Positions 27,253-37,366 of a DNA stretch of 64,000 bases are shown here, one piece after another; the stretch's first letter is position 1, and every line of letters starts with the position of its first letter. The position numbers and the translations under genes were made by a program. The stretch spans positions 248,001 through 312,000 of the forward strand of contig NZ_JMPR01000035.1 in the NCBI RefSeq assembly GCF_000735525.1, given 5' to 3'. Source of the DNA: Tatumella ptyseos ATCC 33301. GTDB taxonomy: Bacteria; Pseudomonadota; Gammaproteobacteria; Enterobacterales; Enterobacteriaceae. The notes beneath the pieces were generated by a model. That model ran no database searches and was not told the DNA's origin. It worked only from the letters and a program-made list of their open reading frames with translations.

Positions 27253-28053
27253 GTGAAAAGTACCCCCCCGGCACCGCCGGAAGCGACCTTTCGCCTTCAT
27301 CAGGCACAGGTATCCATGGGTCACCGGCAGTTACTTAGCCCCCTGACCCTCGAATTTACGCCTCAGCGAGTGACCGGGTTAATCGGTCATAATGGCTCAG
27401 GTAAATCGACCCTGATAAAACTGCTCAGCCGGCAGAACCCTGAGTTTGACGGGGAGATTAGCTGGCGGGGTAAACCCCTTCACCAGTGGGGGGCCCGCGA
27501 ATTTGCCCGTCAGGTGGCCTACCTTCCTCAGCACCTGCCCGTGGCAGAAGGAATGACCGTTACTGAACTGGTGGCACTGGGGCGCTATGCATGGCACGGA
27601 GCACTCGGCAGGGTGACCGATGAAGACAAAGACATCATCGCCAATGCCATCGAAAGCGTGTCGCTGACCCGGCAGGCCCGCCATCCGGTCGAACAGTTAT
27701 CCGGCGGTGAACGGCAACGGGCCTGGATTGCCATGTGTGTGGTTCAGGGCAGCCATTGCCTGCTGCTGGATGAACCCACGTCTGCACTGGATATTGCCCA
27801 TCAGAAAGAGGTGCTGTCAGTCATCCGTGATCTCTCACGGCAGCGTCAGTTAACCGTGATCATGGTGCTGCACGATATCAATATGGCGGCGCGGTTTTGT
27901 GATGAATTTATTGCGCTGCGCCAGGGCGAAAAAATATTCCAGGGCGGTGTCAGCGAACTGATGACAGAACAGCAACTGGAGCAAATCTATGGCGTTGCCA
28001 TGGGTATCATTCGCCAGCCGGAGAACGGGGATCTCATCAGTTATGTCAGATAA
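27253..28053 (+). CDS. fhuC: Ferric-hydroxamate ABC ATPase
   Basis: A 266-residue ABC ATPase of the FhuC/FecE family. Walker A GHNGSGKST, Q-loop YLPQHLPVAEGMTVTELV, signature LSGGERQRAW, Walker B LLLDEPTSALD, switch His in MVLHDINMA. The start is GTG at 27253 behind GGAGAG. It overlaps fhuD by 11 bases. Energises iron-siderophore import with FhuB. Confidence 0.92.
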   Translation: MKSTPPAPPEATFRLHQAQVSMGHRQLLSPLTLEFTPQRVTGLIGHNGSGKSTLIKLLSRQNPEFDGEISWRGKPLHQWGAREFARQVAYLPQHLPVAEGMTVTELVALGRYAWHGALGRVTDEDKDIIANAIESVSLTRQARHPVEQLSGGERQRAWIAMCVVQGSHCLLLDEPTSALDIAHQKEVLSVIRDLSRQRQLTVIMVLHDINMAARFCDEFIALRQGEKIFQGGVSELMTEQQLEQIYGVAMGIIRQPENGDLISYVR

Positions 28054-28969
28054 TTACCTGCCAGACGGCGACACGCCGATGCTGACCCGTCGTCAGATGC
28101 TTTGCCGCTCGGCACTGATAGTGGCCGCAGCCTCCCTGCCCGCCGGCGCTATCGCAGCAGCCCCTCCGGCGTCAGTGCCTCGGGTGGCGGCCCTGGAATG
28201 GTCGGCTGTCGAAACCCTGTATGCGCTCGGGATCACCCCTGTCGCTGTCAGCGATATCCGCGGTTACCATGACTGGGTCGCGGCACCGGTTCTGCCGCCA
28301 CAGGTGACTGAACTGGGGTTACGCACCGAGCCAAACCTGGAACTGCTGGCCAGCCTCTCCCCGGATTTACTGATCCTGCCGGATCACTCCGCGTTGCCTG
28401 TCTCCCGTCTGCAGCAGATTGCTCCGGTATGGGAATACTCCTTCCGTGAGCCGGGTGAAACCCTGCTCAACACTGCCCGCGATAATATCCTGCAACTGGC
28501 CCTGCGCCTTCACCGCGAGGCTCAGGCACAACAGTTTCTCACCGGTTTCCGGCAGCAGATGGCCGGATACCGGCGTCAGTTAGCACCGATGGCGGGTAAA
28601 AAGATCCTGATGTTCACACTGCTCTCTCCGCGTCAGGTTCTGGTGCTGACGCATGACAGCCTGTTCGGGGAAGTGCTTGCCGCCACCGGACTGGAGTGTG
28701 CCTGGCAAGGGGCCACCAGCCTGTGGGGCAGCGTGATTGTCGGGACCGAACAGTTACTGACCTGTCAGGCGGATATTGCTTTACAGTTTTCACACCATGA
28801 TACGTCTGTCACCACCGCGCTTGCCGGTTCGCCTCTCTGGCAGCAGATGCCGTTTAATCAGCAGCATCGGCGTTATTTGCTGGACCCGGTGTGGCTGTAT
28901 GGGGGGCTCTGTTCTGCCCTGCGATTTGCCGGGGCACTGGCCCGCAGTGCCGGAGAGTGGCATGCGTAA
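28043..28969 (+). CDS. fhuD: Ferric-hydroxamate periplasmic binding protein
   Basis: A 308-residue FhuD-family binding protein. The N-terminus has a twin-arginine-type signal (LTRRQMLCRSALIVAAASLPAG), as E. coli FhuD has. The class III binding-protein fold is shown by VAALEWSAVETLYALGITPVAV and ELLASLSPDLLILP. Start 28043 lies inside the end of fhuC. It overlaps fhuB by eight bases. Carries ferric hydroxamates to FhuB. Confidence 0.9.
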   Translation: MSDNYLPDGDTPMLTRRQMLCRSALIVAAASLPAGAIAAAPPASVPRVAALEWSAVETLYALGITPVAVSDIRGYHDWVAAPVLPPQVTELGLRTEPNLELLASLSPDLLILPDHSALPVSRLQQIAPVWEYSFREPGETLLNTARDNILQLALRLHREAQAQQFLTGFRQQMAGYRRQLAPMAGKKILMFTLLSPRQVLVLTHDSLFGEVLAATGLECAWQGATSLWGSVIVGTEQLLTCQADIALQFSHHDTSVTTALAGSPLWQQMPFNQQHRRYLLDPVWLYGGLCSALRFAGALARSAGEWHA

Positions 28970-30926
28970 ACCTGTCGGGATCCTCCTTATTTTACTGCTG
29001 TGCCTGAGCGCCGCGGGCTTATTGCTCACCAATACCCTGCATTACGTTCATCCGCCCGGAATTGCACAGCTCACTCCCCCGGCCGCGGCCAATCTTCTTC
29101 TGCAACAACACCTGCTGTTTCAGTACAGCTTTCTGCCGCGTATCGCCGTTGCTCTGCTGGCCGGAGGCGCGCTGGGCCTTGCCGGCTGGCTATGCCAGTT
29201 ACTGCTGAAAAATCCGCTGGCGGAGCCGGCCACGCTGGGAATAGCCTCCGGTGCTCAACTGGGGCTGACCCTGGCAACATTGCTGGGTGGCGGCGTGCTG
29301 GCCGGTCAGGGATTTTCGCTGGCCGGGGCCATGGTATGTATGCTGATTATTTTCGCACTCAGCCGTCAGCATCAGTTATCCACCCTGACCCTGCTACTGA
29401 CCGGATTACTGATCGGCCTGTTCTGCTCTGCTCTGCAAAACGGGCTGACCTTATTCCGTCATGAACAATTGCAGGACCTGTTTATCTGGAGCAGCGGTGA
29501 TCTGGCGCAGAACGACTGGTCGGTGGCGCGCCGTCTGGCACCGGTACTGATCCTGACCACGCTGCTGACACTGCTGTTTTCCCGTGCGCTGAACCTGCTG
29601 CGTCTGTCCGATGCCATCGTCGACAGTCTGGGAGGCCGCAGTCAGAAGATACGTCTGGTCGGGTTAGCGCTGGTGACAGTGTTATGCGGCTGGACGGTCA
29701 GTCAGGCCGGAATTATCGGTTTTATTGGCCTGTTTGCCCCGCAGATTTGTCGCCTTTATCCGCATCAACGGTTTATCAGTCATATGCTGCGGGTAATGCT
29801 GTTCGGCGCGCTGATTTTGCTTATCTGCGACCAACTGTCGATACTGGCAGGATCGGCGGGATACCCGTTGACTGCCGGCAATATCACGGCTATCGGCGGG
29901 ATCCCGTTGATGCTATGGATCATCGCCCGGGCGCGTTTTGTGACTGCGCCGGACCTGCGGACACCGGTCAGCCGGACGCTGTCGATGAACGGTAAAAAGT
30001 GTGCGCTACTGGTACTGCTGATGATCATTGTGGCTCTGATCTGCTTCGCCATTCAAAGAAATGCCAGCGGGATCAGCTTCAGCGTCCATGACCCGCTGGC
30101 TTTCCGCTGGCCCCGGGCCATGGTCGCCGGCAGTTGTGGCGGTTTGTTAGCCATTGCCGGCGTTATCCTGCAGCGCCTGACCGCTAACCCGCTGGCCAGT
30201 CCGGAAGTGCTGGGGGTTAACAGTGGTGCGGCCTGCGGAGTGGTACTGATGCTGCTGTTCTTCCCGGTATCGGGCGGAATAGCCATGTTCCCGGCGGCGC
30301 TGGCCGGCGCACTGCTGAGCCTGGGGATAATTATCTGCTTTGCTTTTGGCAGACGCACATCTTCCCCGCGGATCCTGCTGGCCGGTACCGCACTGAGTGC
30401 ACTGTCGGCAGCCGTCATCAGCATTCTGCTGGCGAGCGGTGCGCCAAATACCAGCCAGATCATCAGCTGGCTGTCAGGTTCCTCCCTGGGGGCAACCCCG
30501 CAGATGGCCCTGATCGGATTAGCACTCTTTCTGGTCGCTCTGCCGGTAGCATTGCTCTTTTCACGGTGGCTGACCCTCCTGCCGCTGGGACGTGAGGTCG
30601 CTTCCTCGCTGGGAATTGCCCTGCGGCCGGTCACCGCGGTATTGCTGATCTTTTGTGCGGTACTCAGTGCCTGCGCCACGCTGTTGCTTGGCCCGATGAG
30701 TTTTATCGGCTTACTGGCGCCCCGGGTGGTAAGCCAGGCAGGTCTCCGTTCGATGACCGTGGCGCTGCCGGTCGCGGCGGTGACCGGCGCGGTACTGATG
30801 ATGGTGGCCGATACCCTGGGCCGGCTGGTGATTTTTCCTTTCCAGATCCCGGCCGGGATCATGGCGGTGTTACTCGGCACTCCGCTGTTTATCGGGTTGT
30901 TATGCGGCAAAAAGCGCAACGGCTGA
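28962..30926 (+). CDS. fhuB: Ferric-hydroxamate permease, fused two-domain
   Basis: A 654-residue permease made of two FecCD-type halves (about 1-330 and 340-654), the length of E. coli FhuB. Each half has the family motifs: NPLAEPATLGIASGAQLG in half one and NPLASPEVLGVNSGAACG in half two, plus GFIGLFAPQICR and SFIGLLAPRVV near their ends. The ATG at 28962 overlaps fhuD. Last gene of the operon. Confidence 0.92.
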   Translation: MRKPVGILLILLLCLSAAGLLLTNTLHYVHPPGIAQLTPPAAANLLLQQHLLFQYSFLPRIAVALLAGGALGLAGWLCQLLLKNPLAEPATLGIASGAQLGLTLATLLGGGVLAGQGFSLAGAMVCMLIIFALSRQHQLSTLTLLLTGLLIGLFCSALQNGLTLFRHEQLQDLFIWSSGDLAQNDWSVARRLAPVLILTTLLTLLFSRALNLLRLSDAIVDSLGGRSQKIRLVGLALVTVLCGWTVSQAGIIGFIGLFAPQICRLYPHQRFISHMLRVMLFGALILLICDQLSILAGSAGYPLTAGNITAIGGIPLMLWIIARARFVTAPDLRTPVSRTLSMNGKKCALLVLLMIIVALICFAIQRNASGISFSVHDPLAFRWPRAMVAGSCGGLLAIAGVILQRLTANPLASPEVLGVNSGAACGVVLMLLFFPVSGGIAMFPAALAGALLSLGIIICFAFGRRTSSPRILLAGTALSALSAAVISILLASGAPNTSQIISWLSGSSLGATPQMALIGLALFLVALPVALLFSRWLTLLPLGREVASSLGIALRPVTAVLLIFCAVLSACATLLLGPMSFIGLLAPRVVSQAGLRSMTVALPVAAVTGAVLMMVADTLGRLVIFPFQIPAGIMAVLLGTPLFIGLLCGKKRNG

Positions 30927-31095
30927 AGCCCGACCGGTTCTGAAGGATGCCGGGCAGTGACGACGTTGCCGGGACACAGGAAAGCTGACGTGAATACACC
31001 GGGAGAGGTCTGCCCGGTAATGACAGGAACCGAACCCTGACCGGAAGAGACTGAGAGTGATGTTCTGTCCGGACAGGAAGCGGCTAAAGATGGAA

Positions 31096-31122
31096 AACTC
31101 CCCCGGCCGGCCTGGCCGGGAG
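31096..31122 (-). terminator. Probable terminator of the porin gene
   Basis: A GC-rich hairpin with arms CTCCC..CGGCC and GGCCGGGAG, slightly bulged. On the minus strand it is followed by TTTT. It lies just past the porin stop codon. Confidence 0.5.
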
Positions 31123-31130
31123 AAACGGAC

Positions 31131-32483
31131 TCAGAAAGAAACCACCGTTTTCAGCCCGGCGACCCAGGCATCCGGCGTACTGCCGGCACCGCCCGGATTA
31201 TGCCAATACTGAATATCCGGCTGCAGTTCCAGCCAGGACGTCGCGCGAATGCGATAATACAGCTCGGCGTTGACCGAATGACTGATAGCCGGATACCCGT
31301 TCCCTCCCGGAAACTGCCCCTGGCTGGCAAACTGCAACTGCTCGTTCGCGTAACCACTCATTTTAATATAACTGACGCCCAGTCCCAGCCAGTCTTCGGG
31401 CCGCGCATCCAGTAATCCGCGATAACGCATCGACAGTGAACTGGTCAACCGCACACGGTTAGTACGCTGATCCGAAAGGCTGCCACTCCATGAAATACTC
31501 ATCCCCCGGCTGGCATCGTCCGGGTGACGGGTGATCTGCTGGTTACCTGACGCCCAGATAAACCCGGTAGTTCCGTAGGTACGGTAGCCCTGAGGATCCC
31601 GGCTGCCATCCGGTTGCGACACACCCCGGGAAAGGTGCTGCTGGCGGGCATTGGTCAGCAGTGCCCCCACGTTGTAGACGCCGGGCAGTCCGTTGACCTG
31701 CGTTTTCAGTTCCGCCTCGACCGGGAACAATGCCCCGCGGCTGCCCCGGGTTGACCAGCTCCAGGCATGGCTGCGATCCGCCACACGCGGGTTCTGTTCC
31801 ATCACCCCGGCTTTCAGGGTCCACTCCGGTGTCAGTTTATAGGCCAGTGTGGTGCCCCAGCTATGAACATTCCAGTTATTCCACAGCATGGCATTGGCGG
31901 ATTTCCCGCCGCACTGACTTAATACCTGAAAATCACAAGGGATAGACTGGTCAAAGGTCTGAACCTTATTGATCAGTCCCACCCGCCAGGAGAGCCGGTG
32001 GTCCAGGAAACTGCGCGAAAACGTCAGCCAGCCCAGACGGGTAATCGACTGCCCGCCCCAGCTTTCCTGAGCCAGGTCGTTAAAGGGAATCGAGGGATTT
32101 TGCAGACGCGAGCTAGTCAGATTATTGTTATGGTTGCGGTTGACGATATTCCCTTCAATCGCTGCATCCGGAATACCGGTCAGGGCTTCCAAATTCTGAT
32201 TAAAGGTCAGGGAGAACTGATCAATATATTCCGCTTTACTGTGGCTGTTATAGCCGCCCGCCATATTGAGCGCCGTCTGGCTGAGGTAGCCGAGAGAATA
32301 AGTAAAGCCGCGGGCTTGCAGTCCCGAACGCAGGCCTCCCGAATCGCCAAGCAAGCCTTCCCGGGGCGCTTCAAACCCCAGAACACTGTAATCCGGGACG
32401 GTTGCCAGCGCTGATGAAGATAAAAATAATGCCGTAATGATGACTGAAGGTTTAAAAGGGCCGTATTTCCCTGAATTATCCAT
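31131..32483 (-). CDS. OprB-family carbohydrate porin
   Basis: A 450-residue outer-membrane porin. Signal peptide about residues 1-27 (ends SSALAT). The first part has GLLGDSGGLRSGLQARGFTYSLGYLSQ, typical of carbohydrate-selective OprB porins, and the chain ends in a terminal Phe (TVVSF). It probably passes sugars into the periplasm; in PQQ-producing bacteria such porins often serve periplasmic sugar oxidation, an inference here. AGGATGAGAAT precedes the ATG. Confidence 0.85.
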   Translation of the reverse strand: MDNSGKYGPFKPSVIITALFLSSSALATVPDYSVLGFEAPREGLLGDSGGLRSGLQARGFTYSLGYLSQTALNMAGGYNSHSKAEYIDQFSLTFNQNLEALTGIPDAAIEGNIVNRNHNNNLTSSRLQNPSIPFNDLAQESWGGQSITRLGWLTFSRSFLDHRLSWRVGLINKVQTFDQSIPCDFQVLSQCGGKSANAMLWNNWNVHSWGTTLAYKLTPEWTLKAGVMEQNPRVADRSHAWSWSTRGSRGALFPVEAELKTQVNGLPGVYNVGALLTNARQQHLSRGVSQPDGSRDPQGYRTYGTTGFIWASGNQQITRHPDDASRGMSISWSGSLSDQRTNRVRLTSSLSMRYRGLLDARPEDWLGLGVSYIKMSGYANEQLQFASQGQFPGGNGYPAISHSVNAELYYRIRATSWLELQPDIQYWHNPGGAGSTPDAWVAGLKTVVSF

Positions 32484-33098
32484 ATTCTCATCCTGAAAGA
32501 TTATCCGTTATCCATTGACGGTGATATAACACTAAAGCCCGAATTAACAATATCCTGTAATAAAGCCAGCTGACGAGATAATGAGGCAGGAAAATCATTG
32601 TGCGAAAGACAGCAGATTTTTCTGCGCATTGAGGCACCTCATAAAGGTGGCTGATACTGTTTCCAGGCAGCGCGATGCCGCATAAGCCGCTGAATTCCGG
32701 CTACTGATCACACCCGCACACTGTATCATCCGCATTGTTCAGTGAAAGAGGATTTTGCTCTGTTCACTCAGTATTGTGACCCTTGTCATAATGAGATTAC
32801 CGCCAGATGGGAATATTTCTGTTGCGGGCAACTGTTGAAAAATAATGTCCCTTCCCCGTCGGTCAGGGCCAGTGATGTTACAGAAAAAAACGTCACTGAT
32901 ATTACGTTGCCTGATAACAGAGACCCGTCCCCCGGCGACATGCCCCGTCAGTCCGGACAGCTCCTCCGGCGGATCAAAAATGCGGATCACGGTCCTGCAC
33001 CTGTCATTTCAACGGCTTATTCCCGGTTCTGACTGCCATTGTGCCGTCAGCTGGCGTATACTTTTCCCTCCGACTGCTTAGATAATCGCCCTCTGCTT
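32484..33098. other. Intergenic region, no gene seen
   Basis: About 615 bases between the porin and mdtG. Short frames exist on both strands but show no family features or ribosome sites. It should hold the promoters of both divergent genes; I see no clear operator. Confidence 0.5.
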
Positions 33099-34313
33099 AT
33101 GATCTCCTGGAAGAAGAACCTGTTTTCCCTCTGGCTGGGATGTTTTATTACAGGTTTAGGTACTAGCCAGATTCTGCCTTTTTTGCCGCTCTATATTTCA
33201 CAACTCGGCCACTACAGCACGGCTGATCTCACCCTGTGGTCGGGCCTGACCTTCAGTATTACGTTCCTGGTCTCAGCGATAGTGTCGCCGATGTGGGGAC
33301 GACTGGCCGACAGTAAGGGCCGCAAGTTAATGCTGATCCGTGCCGCTATCGGCATGGCTATCGCCATTTTCTTTCAGGGCCTGGTGACCCATGTCTGGCA
33401 GCTTTTTTTATGGCGCGGCATTATGGGGCTGGCCTCCGGCTATATTCCTAATGCGATGGCACTGGTGGCCTCACAGGCACCGAAAGGCAGAAGTGGCTGG
33501 GCGCTAAGCATTCTTTCTACCGCACAGATCAGCGGGTTTCTCGGCGGGCCGTTGCTCGGTGGTTACCTGGCAGATACCATTGGCCTGCGTCCTGTGTTCC
33601 AGGTCACCACCGGTTTGCTGGTGATTGCCACGCTGGTTACGTTTTTTCTGATCAAAGAAGAACCTCAGCCCGCACGGCAGAAGAATACGGTCAGTAAGCC
33701 CCCTTCTGTCTGGCAGACCGTTCCTTCCGCCAGCGTGATACTGAGCCTGCTGTTTTGCACGTTATCGGTTCAGTTATGTAACGGTTCGGTCAACCCTATC
33801 CTGTTTCTCTATGTGCAGCACCTCTCCCCGGACAGCCATAATATTGCTTTTATCAGCGGGTTTATCGCGGCGCTGCCGGGAATGTCGGCCCTGATCTCCG
33901 CCCCCGTCTGGGGCCGGATGAGCGATACGCTGGGACCGCACCGGATTATTTCTGTCGCCTTCATCATGTTTATCCTGCTGCTGACGCTAATGTCTCTGGT
34001 CAGCAGTGTGACGCAGTTTTCTCTGCTGCGTTTTTTATTGGGTTTTGCTGACGGAGCCATGTTCCCTGCTATCCAGTCACTGCTATTGCGCCACTCTTCA
34101 GCCAACGTGTCCGGGCGGGTCTTTGGTTACAATCAGTCTTTTATGAACCTGGGAAATGTCACCGGCCCGCTGCTGGGTGCCGTAACGTCCGCGGCTCTGG
34201 GGATGCGCTGGGTCTTTCTGGCTTCGGCTGTAGTGATCCTGCTGAACCTGATTTACCTGAGCCTGACCTTCCGGCGCGCTGGCCGGGCCGGGACATTGAA
34301 AGAAGCCGAATAA
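33099..34313 (+). CDS. mdtG: MdtG-like multidrug MFS transporter
   Basis: A 404-residue 12-helix major-facilitator drug exporter close to E. coli MdtG: NLFSLWLGCFITGLG, the motif GRLADSKGRKLMLIRAAIGM, RSGWALSILSTAQ, and FGYNQSFMNLGNVTGPLLGA. The start was set at 33099 (MISWKKNL), which aligns with MdtG; an earlier in-frame ATG at 33039 would add an unlikely tail. Expected to pump fosfomycin-like or other drugs from the cytoplasm. Confidence 0.85.
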   Translation: MISWKKNLFSLWLGCFITGLGTSQILPFLPLYISQLGHYSTADLTLWSGLTFSITFLVSAIVSPMWGRLADSKGRKLMLIRAAIGMAIAIFFQGLVTHVWQLFLWRGIMGLASGYIPNAMALVASQAPKGRSGWALSILSTAQISGFLGGPLLGGYLADTIGLRPVFQVTTGLLVIATLVTFFLIKEEPQPARQKNTVSKPPSVWQTVPSASVILSLLFCTLSVQLCNGSVNPILFLYVQHLSPDSHNIAFISGFIAALPGMSALISAPVWGRMSDTLGPHRIISVAFIMFILLLTLMSLVSSVTQFSLLRFLLGFADGAMFPAIQSLLLRHSSANVSGRVFGYNQSFMNLGNVTGPLLGAVTSAALGMRWVFLASAVVILLNLIYLSLTFRRAGRAGTLKEAE

Positions 34314-34431
34314 GCGTCGTGCGGCTGGCCGGACGAGTGACCGTCAGCCGGCACGGCAGTACGCGACGCGAAAGAAAAGATTAGCCGGCTGGCCGGGTCT
34401 CCGGGCCAGCAGTGCCCCTGCGGAACGCAGA

Positions 34432-35349
34432 TCAGGTCAGTTTGAAATGCCGATCCGGGAGTAAAGCCGGAGGTAAAGGTGACAGGTCGTTCATTTCCAG
34501 CATATGCCGTTCAATGGTCAGACAAATGGCATCCAGCGGTAACTGATTAGATGCCGTGCCGAAAGGCCGTTCCAGTTCTTCTGCCAGCGACTCCAGCGAA
34601 AGAAAGGTATAGGAGATAAAGGCTGACACCAGAATGGTCATATAATGCAGTTCTGTCACCAGCGAGAACGGTAACAGGGTACAGAAAAGATAGACAGTGC
34701 GGTGCAGGATCAGCGTATAGGCAAAGGGGATGGGCGTATTATCCAGCCGCTCACATCCCCCGAGAATGGTCTCGAGTTTACGCAACGGCTTATCCAGTTC
34801 AGTAAACAGAATATCCGACAGTTTTCCCTCACGGCGCATCTGCCCGAGCGACTCCCCCAGACATAACAACACGCGGTTGGCGCGGAAAGGACTGTTGATC
34901 ACCTGCTGAAAAACCGCTTCCGGCAGCAGGCGCTGCAAATCCGCACGGGCGTCACTGCCCCTGAGCTGATGTTTCAGCGCATACGCATAGGCCGACAATA
35001 ATTCAGAGAATCTTATCAATTCCGGCGCGTTGGCCGGTAACACGGAATGAAGCTGACGTAGCAAAATACGGCTATTAATCAGCAGTGTTCCCCAGAGTAA
35101 ACGAGCTTCCAGAAAGCGCGCATAACTCGCATTGTTGCGAAAGCCCAGGAAAATCGCAATGGCAATGCCCAGCAGACTGAACGGCGCTGTGGTCAGCCGA
35201 ACGTTCATACTCTCGTACCAGGGCAGGCTCAGTAAGGCCAGCAGGGACATCAATACATTCAGGCTCAGGCGAAAGGATATTTTTGATAGAACTGATCCAT
35301 GCCAGTCAAATAAGCGGATAAACCAGTGCTGAGGTTTTCGGATAATCAT
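34432..35349 (-). CDS. Bestrophin-like channel (YneE family)
   Basis: A 305-residue bestrophin/UPF0187 membrane protein with the family start SFRLSLNVLMSLLALL, FLGFRNNASYARFLEARLLWGTL and ELERPFGTASNQLPLDAIC. Bacterial homologues are pentameric ion channels; physiological role in enterics is not settled. Convergent with mdtG. Confidence 0.87.
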   Translation of the reverse strand: MIIRKPQHWFIRLFDWHGSVLSKISFRLSLNVLMSLLALLSLPWYESMNVRLTTAPFSLLGIAIAIFLGFRNNASYARFLEARLLWGTLLINSRILLRQLHSVLPANAPELIRFSELLSAYAYALKHQLRGSDARADLQRLLPEAVFQQVINSPFRANRVLLCLGESLGQMRREGKLSDILFTELDKPLRKLETILGGCERLDNTPIPFAYTLILHRTVYLFCTLLPFSLVTELHYMTILVSAFISYTFLSLESLAEELERPFGTASNQLPLDAICLTIERHMLEMNDLSPLPPALLPDRHFKLT

Positions 35350-35684
35350 GCGTCTGTCGGCTGTCGTTGGCGGTCTGCCGATTATACAATAATTCTCAAG
35401 TCTGACCTCAGAAATTGCTGTCAGTCGCCCCCTATCTCCGCCTCCGCAATATCGTAGTATTTAATCACCTGCTGTTACATTCAGGCAGTCCGGTATTACA
35501 TATGTTAAATATTTGCCTGCCTCACCATTTTTCATCGCGTAAAATTACCACTTATAATCAATGACTTGTCAGTTCATTCACATTTAACAAACACTTTTAA
35601 TTCTATATAATTACACAATTCTATTCACATTTAGTCACATTTAGCGTTACACTTCGGCCAGTTTTCCCAATGACCAGGCGTATT
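35350..35684. promoter_or_regulatory. AT-rich mqo promoter region with TCACATTTA repeats
   Basis: About 335 AT-rich bases without a gene. TCACATTTA occurs three times: 35578-35586, 35625-35633 and 35635-35643. On the minus strand this reads as TGTGA direct repeats. ArcA recognises TGTNA-type direct repeats and represses mqo in E. coli, so an ArcA site is possible, although the closest pair is spaced ten rather than the usual eleven bases. Confidence 0.4.
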
Positions 35685-37325
35685 ATGATGTATTCAAAGA
35701 AAATTGCTTTCAGTCTTACCCTGTTATCCGTGACAACTTTCAGCCAAAGTGTGGCCGCGGCTACCGAAAAAACCGATGTCCTGCTGATCGGTGGCGGCAT
35801 CATGAGTGCTTCGCTGGGGACCTGGCTGCATGAACTGCAACCGGATTGGCAGCAGATCATGGTGGAACGGCTGGACGGTGTGGCCGAAGAATCGTCGAAC
35901 GGCTGGAATAATGCCGGTACCGGCCATTCTGCGAATATGGAGCTGAACTATACGCCGCAACGTGCCGACGGTAGCATCGATATCAGTAAGGCACTGGAGA
36001 TCAATGAATCGTTTATGATTTCCAGACAGTACTGGTCTTCCCTGGTCAGACAAGGAGTACTGAATAACCCGCACTCCTTTATTAACTCTACCCCGCATAT
36101 GAGCTTTGTCTGGGGTGAGGCAAACGTCGATTACCTGCACAAACGCTATGAAGCCCTGCAGACCAGTACCCTGTTCCAGGGGATGAAATACTCCACTGAC
36201 CAGAATCAGATCCGTCAGTGGGCACCGCTGATCATTGATGGCCGTGACCCTGCACAAAAAGTGGCCGCCACCTGGACCCCGCTGGGGACCGATGTCAACT
36301 ACGGTGAAATCACCCGTCAGCTGGTTGACAGCCTGAAACAACAGCCAAACTTCAGCCTGGAACTCTCTACCGAAGTGACAGGATTCTCACGCAACGCGGA
36401 TAACTCCTGGCATGTAACCGTCAACGACCGTAAAACCAATACGACCCATGATATTGATGCCCGCTATGTCTTTATCGGTGCCGGGGGTGCCTCACTGAAG
36501 TTACTGCAGGAGACCAACATTCCGGAGGCGGAAAACTATGGCGGATTTCCGGTCGGCGGCTCTTTCCTGGTGACAGAAAACCCGGCCATTACCGAACACC
36601 ATCCGGTGAAAGTCTATGGCCAGGCCTCGGTCGGTGCGCCACCGATGTCCGTACCGCATCTGGATGCCCGTAATCTGGACGGTAAAAAAGTGGTACTGTT
36701 CGGCCCCTTTGCGACTTTCTCGACTAAATATCTGAAGAACGGTTCGCTGTTTGATTTGCTGAATGCCACCACTACTCATAATTTCATGCCGATGGCCCAT
36801 GTGGGTATTGATAACTTTGATCTGGTGAAATATCTGATAGGCCAGGTGATGCTGTCTGATGAAGACCGTTTTGCCGCGCTGAAGGAATACTACCCGGACG
36901 CGAAACCATCAGACTGGCATCTGTGGCAGGCCGGACAGAGGGTACAGATAGTCAAGAAAGACGCCAGCAAAGGCGGCGTGCTGAAGCTGGGCACTGAGAT
37001 TGTGACCGACCAGCAGAAAACGCTGGCGGCACTGCTGGGTGCCTCCCCGGGTGCCTCGACAGCAGCGCCGATCACCTTAAATGTGATCGAAAAACTGTTC
37101 AGCGAGCAGGTTAAAACCCCGGAATGGCAGCAGAAAATCCGCACAATTGTGCCAAGCTATGGCCGTAAGCTGAACGGTGATGTGGCGCTGACTCAGCAGG
37201 TGTGGGATGAAACGGCTCAGACGTTACAACTGACCAAACCCCCGGTGATCAGTGCACCGGCCACCGCGCAGGCAGCGACCCCGGCGGAACACACGGCCAG
37301 TCCGCAACACGATATGGCACTGTAA
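35685..37325 (+). CDS. mqo: Malate:quinone oxidoreductase
   Basis: A 546-residue FAD enzyme that oxidises malate to oxaloacetate and reduces membrane quinone. It follows E. coli Mqo along its length: [17 protein letters not shown] (FAD), [22 protein letters not shown] split in the same way, [20 protein letters not shown], and [13 protein letters not shown]. The N-terminal 25 residues are hydrophobic and signal-like, as in E. coli. The start is one of two adjacent ATGs (35685/35688); an ATG at 35670 is also in frame. Confidence 0.93.
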   Translation: MMYSKKIAFSLTLLSVTTFSQSVAAATEKTDVLLIGGGIMSASLGTWLHELQPDWQQIMVERLDGVAEESSNGWNNAGTGHSANMELNYTPQRADGSIDISKALEINESFMISRQYWSSLVRQGVLNNPHSFINSTPHMSFVWGEANVDYLHKRYEALQTSTLFQGMKYSTDQNQIRQWAPLIIDGRDPAQKVAATWTPLGTDVNYGEITRQLVDSLKQQPNFSLELSTEVTGFSRNADNSWHVTVNDRKTNTTHDIDARYVFIGAGGASLKLLQETNIPEAENYGGFPVGGSFLVTENPAITEHHPVKVYGQASVGAPPMSVPHLDARNLDGKKVVLFGPFATFSTKYLKNGSLFDLLNATTTHNFMPMAHVGIDNFDLVKYLIGQVMLSDEDRFAALKEYYPDAKPSDWHLWQAGQRVQIVKKDASKGGVLKLGTEIVTDQQKTLAALLGASPGASTAAPITLNVIEKLFSEQVKTPEWQQKIRTIVPSYGRKLNGDVALTQQVWDETAQTLQLTKPPVISAPATAQAATPAEHTASPQHDMAL

Positions 37326-37366
37326 CGGGATCACTGGACCGCTGGTCAGCGGCGCAGTAGCCGTAA

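Noticed and set aside
32739-33032. Overlapping small frames between porin and mdtG
   Set aside because: Opposite-strand frames of similar length with no family features; typical chance ORFs.
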